Positions 8,431-17,500 of a stretch of DNA of 64,000 bases are shown in pieces. The number at the start of each line of letters is the position of its first letter. Position 1 is the stretch's first letter. The DNA lies in NCBI RefSeq assembly GCF_014692875.1, contig NZ_CP061171.1, forward strand, positions 1,426,001 to 1,490,000, given 5' to 3'. The notes below the pieces were generated by a model. The model worked only from the letters and a program-made list of their open reading frames with translations, made no database searches and had not been told where the DNA came from. A program made the position numbers and the translations under genes. The stretch is from Pedobacter riviphilus. Lineage in GTDB: Bacteria > Bacteroidota > Bacteroidia > Sphingobacteriales > Sphingobacteriaceae.

Positions 8431-8438
8431 TATTTTTG
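8431..8438 (+). promoter_or_regulatory. Bacteroidota-type promoter ahead of a small transcript
   Basis: TTG at 8411-8413, a spacer of 17 bases and TATTTTTG at 8431-8438 fit the Flavobacterium/Bacteroides consensus. Nothing protein-coding follows before the terminator at 8491-8517, so the product would be an RNA of about 70 bases. Confidence 0.4.
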
Positions 8439-8517
8439 CGGTGTAAATATTTGGTTAGTATTATACACGTTTAGTTAGTTGATAAGGAGAGGCCCCAATG
8501 GATATTGTGGCCTTTTT
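8439..8517 (+). ncRNA. Small RNA candidate, copy 2
   Basis: A short unit is bounded by the promoter at 8411-8438 and a terminator at 8491-8517. It contains CGTTTAGTTAGTTGATAAGGAG before the hairpin. The same TTAG..AGGAG-hairpin-T design appears at 3477-3523. Alternatively this is only the long 3' end of the hypothetical gene at 7859. The resemblance to Flavo-1 RNAs is a guess. Confidence 0.4.
8491..8517 (+). terminator. Rho-independent terminator
   Basis: GGCCCCAAT (8491-8499) pairs with ATTGTGGCC (8504-8512) with one mismatch across a four-base loop, followed by five T. It can end the hypothetical gene at 7859 or the small RNA candidate. Confidence 0.75.
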
Positions 8518-8595
8518 GATTTTAATACTTCGCTATCTGAATCGTACACGAGTACTAAATGTTATTGCTATAGTTATTGAGTTTGAATTGGGGTG

Positions 8596-8808
8596 CTATT
8601 GTGGTGTTAATTCTATCGTGCTAACAACATGTATTTTTGTTGCGGCGAGTCCCTTTGCCGTAAGCTCAATTTCAAATGAAATTTTATCATTGAGCCTAAT
8701 TTCTTCCTGATGATCCATTAAAAAGAATTGAATTTTCTGCTCATTTTCATCTTTAATAATACCATGTACACCATTTTGATCTACATAACATATTGTACCC
8801 TTTCTCAT
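8596..8808 (-). CDS. Small cold-shock-domain-like protein
   Basis: This 70-residue protein has the length and strand pattern of a cold-shock (CSD/OB-fold) protein. It opens MRKGTICYVDQNGVHGIIKD, has a central IQFFLMDHQEEI and ends with the family-like phrase KGLAATKIHVV. The aromatic RNP1 and RNP2 motifs of true CspA proteins (GFGFI, VFVH) are replaced by GVHGII and IQFFL, so RNA binding may be weak or changed. It seems to be monocistronic. Confidence 0.7.
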   Translation of the reverse strand: MRKGTICYVDQNGVHGIIKDENEQKIQFFLMDHQEEIRLNDKISFEIELTAKGLAATKIHVVSTIELTPQ

Positions 8809-8989
8809 TTCTAATCTGTTTAGTAAAGATTTGCACTTAATCCATAAACGAATTATCTAAATGCTAGAACGTCAATTAGATGATTTAATGTAGTAATAAT
8901 TTTGTTACACTAAGTTAAGGAAAGTGATAATATTCTTCCTGGATGCGAAAATGCCTTATGGGAAGTTTTTACGTAAAAAAATTTAATTG

Positions 8990-10150
8990 CTAGACAGCGA
9001 TAGTTTGTTCAGTTTTTTTATCTTCAGATTCTATTGTTAGCGCATTTAAAGAAATACTTATGTTTAAAGTATAGAAGCCTTCTTCGTCAATTCCTGCAGT
9101 CATTTCGGCATTTTGATGGTAAGCATATTTTAGTCGGTTACTAATATTGTCCATTCCGGAGCCAAAGCCTACTTTGCTTTTTACTAATCTGGGTAAATTA
9201 CGGCTTTCGATACGCAGTTTGCCATCAAAGGTATAAACATCTATAGTGGCCTTATTTTCTATATCATTAAGGTTTCCGTGTTTAAACATGTTTTCCAATA
9301 TAGTAAGCAAAACAAGTGGAATTAATTTAATCTCACCAAGATCAGGACCGCTGGCAATCTCAATATAAATTGCGCCTTGCGTAATGCGGTGCAAGCCAAT
9401 CAGGTTTTCGCATTGTGCAATTTCTTCGCTTAAATATACATAGCCTTCATTGTGTTGAGTATTAGCAGCAAAACGCATCATGTCAGAAAGATAAAGCATT
9501 ACTTTGGCATCTTCTGGAGAGTAGGTGCTTAGTTTCTGATGTACAAACTCAAATGTGTTAAAAAGCAGATGTGGATTGATCTGCGCTTTCATAAAAGCAT
9601 TCTTAGACATGGCAAGCTCCTTATCCATTTTTTCCTTATCAATAAGCATTTGAAAACGCTGTTTTTCGATACGGGATTTTTCTGCTTTTTCTCTAATGAA
9701 CCGCTTTAAGAAATAATAACCTGTAGAAAACAGCATAAAAAAAGATGACCTCCATAATAAAGTAAGTATCCGGGTATTTGTTGATGCAGGCGGAGTGGGA
9801 ATAAAATTAGTGTATTGCCTTAAAAAAATATCAAGATAGTAGACAAAGCCAACATACACGCAAAGTTCTAAAATAACGAATAATGGAACTTTATAAATGA
9901 CTTGTCGGGGAAAGGTAGTGGCTTTTTCTAGTAACCATACATGAAGATAAAAAAAGGTTATATGCACGATATAGTGCACAACATAGTTGCCAAATTTACC
10001 AAAAGAACCCGAAGCGAGACCAATAATTATAGATTCCCAAAAAATAAAGGAAATCCAAGCAATTAAATGCACTCTGTATTTGTAAAGCCAAGCGAATAAA
10101 CTATCTGTTTGCAACTTCAAACTATCCATAAAGATAAACTTACTATTCAT
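8990..10150 (-). CDS. LytS-type sensor histidine kinase, second system
   Basis: This 386-residue membrane kinase has four predicted hydrophobic segments (about 28-48, 54-74, 86-108 and 128-148) and a charged coiled linker. The phosphoacceptor motif NPHLLFNTF has its His at about residue 194. An N-box (LLTILENMFKHGN) and a G-box (GFGSGMDNISNRL) follow. The likely partner is the LytTR regulator at 10368, also on the minus strand and transcribed ahead of it. The two are separated by 217 bases that hold a small gene on the other strand, an unusual layout for such a pair. The ATG at 10129 is an alternative start. Confidence 0.88.
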   Translation of the reverse strand: MNSKFIFMDSLKLQTDSLFAWLYKYRVHLIAWISFIFWESIIIGLASGSFGKFGNYVVHYIVHITFFYLHVWLLEKATTFPRQVIYKVPLFVILELCVYVGFVYYLDIFLRQYTNFIPTPPASTNTRILTLLWRSSFFMLFSTGYYFLKRFIREKAEKSRIEKQRFQMLIDKEKMDKELAMSKNAFMKAQINPHLLFNTFEFVHQKLSTYSPEDAKVMLYLSDMMRFAANTQHNEGYVYLSEEIAQCENLIGLHRITQGAIYIEIASGPDLGEIKLIPLVLLTILENMFKHGNLNDIENKATIDVYTFDGKLRIESRNLPRLVKSKVGFGSGMDNISNRLKYAYHQNAEMTAGIDEEGFYTLNISISLNALTIESEDKKTEQTIAV

Positions 10151-10205
10151 GTAACAACTAAAATTATAGGGTACAGCTAATGCTAGTTTTCAAAAAAAAA
10201 CAAAT

Positions 10206-10352
10206 ATGAAAACTAAAAACCTTATTAAACGAACCCTGTTTGTATTCAAAAAAAACTATGCAAACCATATCAAAATAGAAATGGTACTTTCTTCTGATCC
10301 AACAACTAACTCTCTTACCTCTTCTACAAGTTCTGGTATTGCATTTAACTGA
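10206..10352 (+). CDS. 48-residue Ser/Thr-rich peptide, possible RiPP-like precursor
   Basis: ATG 10206 follows an A-rich ribosome-binding stretch. The peptide has a basic N-terminal part (MKTKNLIKRTLFVFKKN), a middle section and a C-terminal tail in which roughly half the residues are Ser or Thr (DPTTNSLTSSTSSGIAFN). This leader-plus-Ser/Thr-tail design resembles ribosomal peptide precursors in Bacteroidota, but there is no Cys and no modification enzyme nearby. It lies between, and opposite to, a LytTR regulator and its kinase and converges on the regulator with 15 bases between stops. Function unknown. It may be exported or act as a signal for the kinase; this is inference. Confidence 0.55.
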   Translation: MKTKNLIKRTLFVFKKNYANHIKIEMVLSSDPTTNSLTSSTSSGIAFN

Positions 10353-10356
10353 AAAG

Positions 10357-10388
10357 ATCAGTAGCCGTTATTTTTTACGGCTACTGAT
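10357..10388. terminator. Hairpin between convergent peptide and regulator genes
   Basis: A perfect 12-base stem, ATCAGTAGCCGT with ACGGCTACTGAT, surrounds a T-rich loop. It overlaps the last codons of the regulator gene and follows the peptide stop by five bases. The T tract after the stem is weak on both strands, so it may be a shared terminator or a transcript-stabilising hairpin. Confidence 0.5.
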
Positions 10389-11099
10389 AATTAGCCTTTC
10401 AGAAATAAAATTTTTAAATTCATTATAATAAATATCTCCAACGGTAAAGCTAATGTGGTTGTTCATGGTAATCCTGTTGCCATCCACATATAAAATCTTA
10501 TCAATAGCAATAATATATCCACGGTGTAACTGTATAAAACCATTCTTAATGCTAAGCTGTTCCCGAACATCTTTTAAACTTAAATAAGCAATAATTACTT
10601 TTCCTACAGTATGTATTTTAATGTAATTATGAAAACTTTCAAAAGCGATAATATCCTCATATTTAACCATTACCGCACGGTGATCTTCTTCTTTGTTTTT
10701 AACCAAAAAATAATCCTCGTTGGCACCACCTGTCATTTCTAGCCCAAAAAGCCTGGTAATGGTAGTAGCAAATTTGGCATAACTATATGGTTTAAGCAAA
10801 TAAGCATCTCCTGCGGCTTCAAAAGCATCAAAAGCATACTCCTGGTGGGAGGTGGTGAAAATAAGCTTTCTGGTTCTGGAGCGGATGGCCTTAGCCAATT
10901 CCAGACCGGAAATCTGAGGCATTTCCACATCCATAAAAATTACATCAACCGTTTCTGAGCCGGCTAGCTCCCTTAAAGCAGTAATTGGATCGGTATACTG
11001 CTGCACGAGTCGCATATTTGGAGTATCCTCAATATATTTTTGTAGCCCCGCTAAGGAACTGAACTGGTCGTCTATGGCTATGCACTTAATCATCTTCAA
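10368..11099 (-). CDS. LytTR-family response regulator, second system
   Basis: This 243-residue protein has a receiver domain (D10/D11, phosphoacceptor D57, T82, K103) and a C-terminal LytTR DNA-binding domain (about 140-238, including FIQLHRGYIIAIDKI). It likely partners the kinase at 8990-10150 on the same strand. The start may be the ATG at 11099 or the one at 11093 (MIKCIAIDD). A perfect 19-base palindrome lies 31 bases upstream of the first ATG. The paired GTCT repeats found around the first LytTR system are not seen here, so the two systems probably have different targets. Confidence 0.9.
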   Translation of the reverse strand: MKMIKCIAIDDQFSSLAGLQKYIEDTPNMRLVQQYTDPITALRELAGSETVDVIFMDVEMPQISGLELAKAIRSRTRKLIFTTSHQEYAFDAFEAAGDAYLLKPYSYAKFATTITRLFGLEMTGGANEDYFLVKNKEEDHRAVMVKYEDIIAFESFHNYIKIHTVGKVIIAYLSLKDVREQLSIKNGFIQLHRGYIIAIDKILYVDGNRITMNNHISFTVGDIYYNEFKNFISERLIISSRKK

Positions 11100-11129
11100 A
11101 AAATCTGTTTCTCTTATAACGAAATTACG

Positions 11130-11148
11130 CCTTTTCGTACCGAAAAGG
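11130..11148. promoter_or_regulatory. Perfect palindrome upstream of the second LytTR regulator
   Basis: CCTTTTCG TAC CGAAAAGG is an 8-base inverted repeat with a three-base centre. It lies between the regulator start and its probable promoter, so it could be an operator for a dimeric protein or a leader hairpin. Confidence 0.45.
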
Positions 11149-11511
11149 GTGCTATCTGTACGGATTAATTTTAAATCTTTTCCTTATTTACTAATTTAAC
11201 ACAAAAATGTGTCAATTAAGTTTACAAGATGCTGGCAGTAGCTACAATCCATAAAATATTCTAGAATACCTATAAAAAAATATACCCCCACCTTGAATGG
11301 ACTTGTTAATCGAATTATAAGCTTTAATCAAGCTAAGATCACGGGCCAATCTGTTTTGTTACAAGAATATATATACTCCTACGCCGCTGTAGTCGGAGCT
11401 GTCTAAGTTGGTGCTTTCGTTTTTGTATGGCTACCTTGGTACTCGCCATATCGATTATGTTGGCTAAACGTCATATATATTCATTTAAACAAGACTTAGT
11501 TTTATTAAGGA

Positions 11512-11519
11512 TATTTTTG
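11512..11519 (+). promoter_or_regulatory. Possible -7 promoter box
   Basis: TATTTTTG fits TAnnTTTG and lies 26 bases before the oxidoreductase start. The -33 region is poor (TTA, wide spacing). Confidence 0.35.
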
Positions 11520-11545
11520 CAACATAAATCTGATCCTTTTAATTT

Positions 11546-12550
11546 ATGGCTGATCACTTATTGAAAGATGTACTTTATTCCGTTCTCGATCTTGCAACTG
11601 TTTTAGAAGGCTTTACTGCTGCAGATAGTTTTAAAGCAAGCCTTGATTTAGCTAAACAGTCTGAAACTTTAGGTTATACACGGTATTGGTTTGCCGAACA
11701 CCATAATATGGCAAGTGTTGCCAGTTCGGCCACGGCCGTGCTTATTGGTTACATTGCTGGCGGTACCAGTAGCATTCGCGTAGGTTCTGGAGGTATTATG
11801 CTACCCAACCATGCACCATTAATTGTAGCCGAACAATTTGGTACATTGGCTTCGCTTTATCCCAACCGTATTGATTTGGGGTTGGGCAGGGCACCAGGAA
11901 CCGATCAGGTTACGGCAATGGCTATCCGTGGCGAAAACTTTAATACAGTTCATAGTTTTCCCAGAGATATTGAGAAGTTACAACAGTTTTTCTCTGCCAG
12001 TAATAGCCGGGCAAGTGTAAGGGCCTTTCCGGGAGAAGGGTTGGATATCCCGATCTGGATTTTAGGTTCGAGCATTGACAGTGCACGCTTGGCAGCAGAA
12101 AAAGGACTTCCTTATGCTTTTGCAAGTCACTTTGCACCGACCTATTTCGAGCAGGCGATTTCCATTTATAGAAATAACTTTAAACCATCTGAATTTTTAC
12201 AGGAACCTTATGTAATGGCCTGTGTAAATGTGGTTGCTGCCGATACTGATGCGGAAGCAGAACGTTTATCAAGCTCTATAAAACGTATGTTTTTAGGTGC
12301 TATAACGGGTAAAAGAGGATTACTGAAGCCTGCCGTTGACGATATAGATGTTTATTGGGACCAGTTGGAAAAAGAAGCGGTAGAACAGATGTTATACTAT
12401 TCATTTATTGGCAGTGTAGAAACCATTAAAGAAAATTTAGCTGCTTTTGTTGCCAAACACGGTGTAAACGAGATAATGAGTACCTCGCATATTTACGATC
12501 ATCAGGCAAAATTGCATTCGAATAAAATTTTTGCGGGGTTGTTTGGATAA
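11546..12550 (+). CDS. LLM-class flavin-dependent oxidoreductase
   Basis: This 334-residue cytoplasmic protein belongs to the bacterial luciferase-like (LLM) superfamily. It carries [20 protein letters not shown], then [24 protein letters not shown], then [12 protein letters not shown]. These motifs are typical of the MsnO8/YhbW group that uses FMN with a reduced flavin partner. The length is normal. The substrate is unknown. It stands alone between a promoter-like box and a terminator, with no metabolic neighbours. Confidence 0.9.
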   Translation: MADHLLKDVLYSVLDLATVLEGFTAADSFKASLDLAKQSETLGYTRYWFAEHHNMASVASSATAVLIGYIAGGTSSIRVGSGGIMLPNHAPLIVAEQFGTLASLYPNRIDLGLGRAPGTDQVTAMAIRGENFNTVHSFPRDIEKLQQFFSASNSRASVRAFPGEGLDIPIWILGSSIDSARLAAEKGLPYAFASHFAPTYFEQAISIYRNNFKPSEFLQEPYVMACVNVVAADTDAEAERLSSSIKRMFLGAITGKRGLLKPAVDDIDVYWDQLEKEAVEQMLYYSFIGSVETIKENLAAFVAKHGVNEIMSTSHIYDHQAKLHSNKIFAGLFG

Positions 12551-12862
12551 AATATAATTAACCCTGTCCAACTTTGTGTTCAACTCTGTCCGTAGTGTTA
12601 AGCGCAGCGTCGCTATGGCTTGATAATATTGCGTTTAAGCTTAATATTAATAATGAGTCAGAGACTCTTTTTTATTAATAATCCCTAGCACCTTTCAGAA
12701 CTCTACAGACAGATGTAATGCGCGTAGCATTCTGTCCAGTTTCCATGTTATATTTTCCATTATCCGACTACATTTCACCCCTCCATCACTTTCTCTTTAA
12801 GATTTATTAATACTAAGGGAATATTGGACTACTAGCTTTGCTGCGAAAAAAAGCAGCATCCC
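12551..12862. other. Intergenic region before the sigma factor
   Basis: It contains a terminator at 12655-12673 and a bulged hairpin at 12706-12736 (GACAG..AATGC with GCATT..CTGTC). I see no coding frame and no clear promoter for the sigma gene. Confidence 0.45.
12655..12673 (+). terminator. Terminator of the flavin oxidoreductase gene
   Basis: The stem GAGTC/GACTC with loop AGA is followed by six T. The flanks (AATAA.. and ..TTATT) can extend the stem. Confidence 0.65.
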
Positions 12863-13426
12863 TTGAGCAAAACTTTACTTTCATCTTTACAGTGTGGAAG
12901 CCATCGGGCCATGGAAGAAATCTACCAGGTTTATTGGGAAGATATATTTGATGCTGCGCTAAAAAAAACGGGTGATGAAGCCCTTGCACAAGATATTACC
13001 CAGGAGATTTTTATTTCGCTTTGGGAAAATCATAAAACGATTAATCTGTCTGGGAGCCTTGGTGCTTATCTACACGGAGCTGTAAAATATAAAGTGATTA
13101 ATTATTTCAGGTCGGGCAGTATTAAAGAACAGCACCAAACAGCACTCACAGCCCTAATGGATGAGCAGCATATAGCCGCCGCCGATGATAAACTAATTTT
13201 AAAAGAGCTCCATCTGGAAGTAGATGCAGCCATTGCACTTTTACCAGAAAAAATGCAATTGGTATTCTCAATGAGCCGAAAACAGGAAAAATCCATCAAA
13301 GAAATCGCTGCTGAACTTGATGTTTCTGTACAGACGGTAAAAAATCAGATCTCTGCAGCGTTAAAGCTTCTTAAAAAAAGCCTTTCCTATATCCTGTTAA
13401 TTGCTGTATTGATCGGCTTAACATAA
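12863..13426 (+). CDS. ECF RNA polymerase sigma factor
   Basis: This 187-residue sigma-70 factor of the ECF type has region 2 around residues 12-80 (EEIYQVYWEDIFDAALKKTGDEALAQDITQEIFISLWEN) and region 4 around 120-170 (LPEKMQLVFSMSRKQEKSIKEIAAELDVSVQTVKNQISAALKLLKK, quoted in part). A hydrophobic C-terminal tail, common in Bacteroidota factors of this class, follows. The start is a TTG preceded by GAAAAAAAG; the first ATG would remove helix 1. It is the first gene of a sigma/FecR/SusC/SusD module. Such sigma factors are normally held by the FecR-type anti-sigma until the SusC-like receptor signals substrate binding. Confidence 0.9.
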   Translation: MSKTLLSSLQCGSHRAMEEIYQVYWEDIFDAALKKTGDEALAQDITQEIFISLWENHKTINLSGSLGAYLHGAVKYKVINYFRSGSIKEQHQTALTALMDEQHIAAADDKLILKELHLEVDAAIALLPEKMQLVFSMSRKQEKSIKEIAAELDVSVQTVKNQISAALKLLKKSLSYILLIAVLIGLT

Positions 13427-13455
13427 AGTTAATTTATAGATAACATTTTTGGTTA

Positions 13456-13466
13456 GTACCGATCTG
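13456..13466 (+). promoter_or_regulatory. Shared GTACCGATC motif upstream of fecR-like gene
   Basis: GTACCGATCTG occurs here, 24 bases before the FecR-type gene, and GTACCGATCAG occurs at 14465-14475 upstream of the SusC gene. A shared ten-base motif in the two short gaps may be part of the promoter read by the ECF factor. That role is inference. Confidence 0.3.
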
Positions 13467-13489
13467 CTTTTCAACTGACATGTATTTAA

Positions 13490-14434
13490 ATGACAGAAGA
13501 ACAGGCAAAAGAACTGCTGCAGAAATATCTCGATCAGCAGGCAAGTCCGCAAGAGCAAAAAACAGTTGAAGAGTGGTACGCCACACTTCATGCAAAAGAC
13601 GTGGTGTTACCGGCCGATAGGAAAGTAGCGATAAGGGAGCAAATGTTTATTCACCTTCAGGCTGCTATGTATCAGAAGCCAAAATATGGCAAAGTATTCA
13701 AACTCCAATCTTTTATCAGAATTGCTGCTGCCGTAATCATTACCATTACATTGGGAATAAGCGTTTGGAAACTCAATACCCAAGTGGCCTCTGAAAATCA
13801 GATTACTGTAGTTACCGGAAGTACACAAAAGAAACGCATTACTTTACCAGATGGTTCAGTGGTTTTGTTAGATCCATCTGCCAAACTCTGTTATCCTAAA
13901 GCATTTGCTTCAAACAACCGCCAGATCTCATTAAAAGAAGGTGAAGCTTTTTTTGAGATTACCCATCAGGAAAAAAGACCATTTACGGTACACACCACAT
14001 CTGGAGTCGATATCCGGGTGCTGGGTACTTCTTTCAAGGTTAAGTCGTATCGGGACAGTAAACACATCGAAGTTGCCGTAGTTACCGGAAAAGTTGCTGT
14101 AAGCGACAGAAAAGGAAATCTCGGTACATTGATTAAAGATGAATATTTAACCTATGATAAAAGTGCCGGTCAGGCTGCTATTGGCAAAACCAAAGCTACC
14201 GCCTTTGTCGAACTCGCTTTTGATGGTGCAAGTCTCGATCAGGTCATCAATAAACTCCAATATGTTTACAGCATTAAAATTTTGCTGAACGATAGCACTT
14301 TGGGTAAACTTAAAACTACTGCTTCTTTCAGTAGCAAACAATCTGCTGAAGAGATTTTGGATATTATCTGCAGTCTGCATCACCTCAAGTTCAATGCATC
14401 AAAAAATCATAAAACATTTAATATATACAGATGA
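13490..14434 (+). CDS. FecR-type anti-sigma factor
   Basis: This 314-residue inner-membrane protein has a short cytoplasmic N-terminus that should bind the ECF factor. A single membrane segment follows at about residues 76-96 (IRIAAAVIITITLGISVW), then a periplasmic FecR domain (TQKKRITLPDGSVVLLDPSAKL and FEITHQEKRPFTVHT). The C-terminal DUF4974 domain (about 245-314) matches the STN fold of the SusC-type partner. It sits between the sigma factor and the STN-bearing SusC gene, the standard order for a trans-envelope signalling module. Confidence 0.92.
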   Translation: MTEEQAKELLQKYLDQQASPQEQKTVEEWYATLHAKDVVLPADRKVAIREQMFIHLQAAMYQKPKYGKVFKLQSFIRIAAAVIITITLGISVWKLNTQVASENQITVVTGSTQKKRITLPDGSVVLLDPSAKLCYPKAFASNNRQISLKEGEAFFEITHQEKRPFTVHTTSGVDIRVLGTSFKVKSYRDSKHIEVAVVTGKVAVSDRKGNLGTLIKDEYLTYDKSAGQAAIGKTKATAFVELAFDGASLDQVINKLQYVYSIKILLNDSTLGKLKTTASFSSKQSAEEILDIICSLHHLKFNASKNHKTFNIYR

Positions 14435-14466
14435 GATAGGGATATGATATAGAAATTATCTATGGT

Positions 14467-14481
14467 ACCGATCAGATCGGT
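14467..14481 (+). promoter_or_regulatory. Palindrome upstream of the SusC gene
   Basis: ACCGATC A GATCGGT is a perfect 7-base inverted repeat, 78 bases before the SusC start. It contains the motif shared with the gap upstream of the FecR-type gene. Confidence 0.35.
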
Positions 14482-14558
14482 TGCCGTAATCTTTCTTCCT
14501 GGCAACAAAAGCCAGTATAATTAAAGCTTTACAGAAATAAAATCAAACAAATTAAGCA

Positions 14559-17500
14559 ATGAAAACAACCTCCGCTAAGAGGACACAAGCTCTACATAAG
14601 ATCATGAAATACTCATGTTTAACATTTACAATCCTTTGCATTTTTTGCAGCTCTATCCTTGCTTCGTCAGGAATGGCGCAAAAATTAGAGAAAACCACGG
14701 TTAACATTACCATAAATAAAGGCCGTAAAATGACCGAGATCATCAAAGAAATCGAATCGCGTACCGGGCTTAGTTTTGTGTACAACCCAGACCAGTTACA
14801 ACAAAAAAACATGCTCGTAAGCGGCGATTTCACTACCGAGCCTGTAAGGTCGCTTTTAGACAGGCTGGGCTTACAGGTATTGGAAAAAGGCGAATACGTA
14901 ATTTTAAATAATGCCGTGCTAAACAAGCCAGACCGGATCATCACCGGAGTAGTAAGAGATACTGCAGGTTTGGCGCTTCCAGGTGTTTCGGTAAAAGTGC
15001 TGGGCACTCAAAGTGGCACCATTACCGACGGAAATGGTGCCTACCGCATTGAAGTCGGTGCAGATGCCGTGCTTTCGTTCTCCATGATTGGTTACCGTAC
15101 CAAAGAGGCGAAAATTGGCGATAGTCAAGTAATCAACATGGTTTTGAGTGAAGAACGTTCTACGCTTGCAGATGTAGTGGTGGTGGGTTATGGGACCCAG
15201 AAAAAAGAAACACTTACAGGGGCAATCAGTATTGCATCATTGGATAAACTTTCTTCCAGGTCGCTCAATAGCGTGGGCGAAGTTTTGGCAGGAAAAACGC
15301 CAGGTGTAATTGTAACCAACGAAGGTGGCGATCCGACTTCTACACCACGTATCAACATCAGGGGGTCGGGTGGTCTTAATGGCGAAAGTGTACTTTATGT
15401 AATAGACGGTTCTATCTTTTTGGGAGTACCTCAGCTTAATCCTAACGATATCGAATCTATTTCTGTATTAAAAGATGGATCTGCAGCTATTTATGGCGCA
15501 AGAGCATCGGGCGGAGTGGTATTAATTACCACTAAGAAAGGTAAAAATGGCAAAATGCAGATCAGTTTTGATGCTAAATTAGGGCAGCAGAGCGCCTGGA
15601 GAAAACTACAGCCATTAAATGCTCAACAACGTGCACAGGTTGCGGCAACGGCAGCTAAAAATGGTGGTAATACCATATTACCTGCTTTTGACCCATCTAA
15701 ATATCCTGACGGACAGATTACCCGTACCAATTGGATGGACGAAGTGTTTAGAGATGGTTTATTGCAGGATTACAACGCCGCTATTAACGGAGGATCTGAG
15801 AAGTCGAATTATTATTTAAGTTTCAATTACCGCAATGCTGAAGGGATTGTATTAAATACCAATACCAAACGTTACAACTTCCGTATCAACACTGAGCATG
15901 AGGTAAGCAATTGGCTAAAAGTTGGCGAAAACTTCTCGTATAGCAGCACAAACGGAAATGGTGCCAACACCAGCAGCGACTATACTGGAGCTTTACTTTC
16001 TGCAATTTACTATCCTACAAACGGAACACCTTACAACCCTGACGGAAGTTTTGCCGGTTTGCCAGGTGGGCAATTCGCCGGTGATTATGGCGATATCATT
16101 AACCCAGTGGCCGAATTGATGCGTATAGATATTAATAATCCTTCAAACATTATGGTAATCAACCCATATGTAACCTTAAAACTGGCTAAAGGCTTAACCT
16201 TTAAATCTAATTTAAGCATTACAAAAAAAGATACGCAGTTTAAGGGATTCACGCCAAAAAGGCCTGAAGTTGGGAAACCGGTATTAAGCAATAGCTTACA
16301 ACAAAACAGTTTCCAAACAAACGATTTTCTTGCTGAACAGATATTAAGCTACAAACAATCGTTTGGTAACCATAACTTAGATATCACTGGCGGTTATACT
16401 TTCCAGAAAACAAAGAATTATAGCTTATATACATCTGGTGCTGGATTTGATGATGAATCTCCACAATACAGGTACCTTACTAATGCCACTATTGTACAGC
16501 CATCAACTAGTTATTTCAGTGCAAATGCCCTATCGTCATTGCTTTTTAGAGCCAATTATAACTACAAAGAGAAATATCTGGTGTCGTTAATTGGACGCAG
16601 AGATGGTACATCGATATTGATGAAAGACAACAGGACAAGGGATTATTTTTCTGCATCTGCAGGTTGGCTGTTAACCAAAGAAGATTTTCTTAAAGATATT
16701 ACCTGGCTAAATGAATTGAAATTGAGAGGAAGTTATGGTGTTTTAGGTAACCTGGCCAGTTTGAGACAAGAAGACGTAAACCCGCTTTTAGTAGCAACAC
16801 AAAGTTATTTTGGTCAAACACCAACTTTACAAACAGGTTATGCTTCAACAGTATTGCCTAATCCAAATATCAGATGGGCCAAAAGTAAGCAAACGAATAT
16901 AGGTTTAGATGTAACGGTATTGGGCAGTTTGAGCTTAAATGCAGATTACTTCATTAAAGATATCAACGATATGATCTTAACCCGTCCACTTCCAGGTACC
17001 GCGGGCCTAAATTCGCAAACGATTAATGCCGGTAAAGTTAGAGACAAGGGAGTAGAGTTGGGTTTAACTTATAGCAGCAATAAAAACGCAGAATTTACCT
17101 ATTCGGTTAACGCAACGCTTACAAAAGTAAATAACATGGTACTAAGCTTGGGCGAAGGATTGGAAAACATGCCATTATCAACCAATTTCCGTAATGAGCT
17201 TGCTCCATTAGTAAATAGGGTTGGTCAACCTTTGTACAGTTACTACGTGTTGAAAACAGACGGTATTTTTCAGAGCCAGGCAGAAGCCGACAACTATAAA
17301 AATACTAAGGGAACCAAGATTCAGCCGAACGCAAAAGCAGGTGATTTTAAATTTGTAGATATCAATGGCGACGGATCTATTGATAGCAAAGACCGTTATT
17401 TTGCAGGCAGTGCTTATCCTGATTTCTCATATGGATTAAGCTTTAATGCAAGCTATAAAAATTTCGACTTTAATATTTTTGCACAAGGCGTACAGGGCAA

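Larger units (their letters stand above)
11100..11545. other. Intergenic region between divergent genes
   Basis: It holds the upstream region of the second regulator on the left, including the palindrome at 11130-11148, and the promoter of the flavin oxidoreductase on the right, with TATTTTTG at 11512-11519. A weak hairpin lies near 11371-11399. No coding frame is convincing. Confidence 0.5.

Noticed and set aside
8498..8710. 70-residue frame on the plus strand
   Set aside because: It begins inside a terminator hairpin and is antisense to the cold-shock-like gene, which has better protein character.
12705..12736. Hairpin near 12.7 kb as a terminator or riboswitch
   Set aside because: The stem is interrupted by a bulge, there is no T run and no conserved aptamer sequence is visible.
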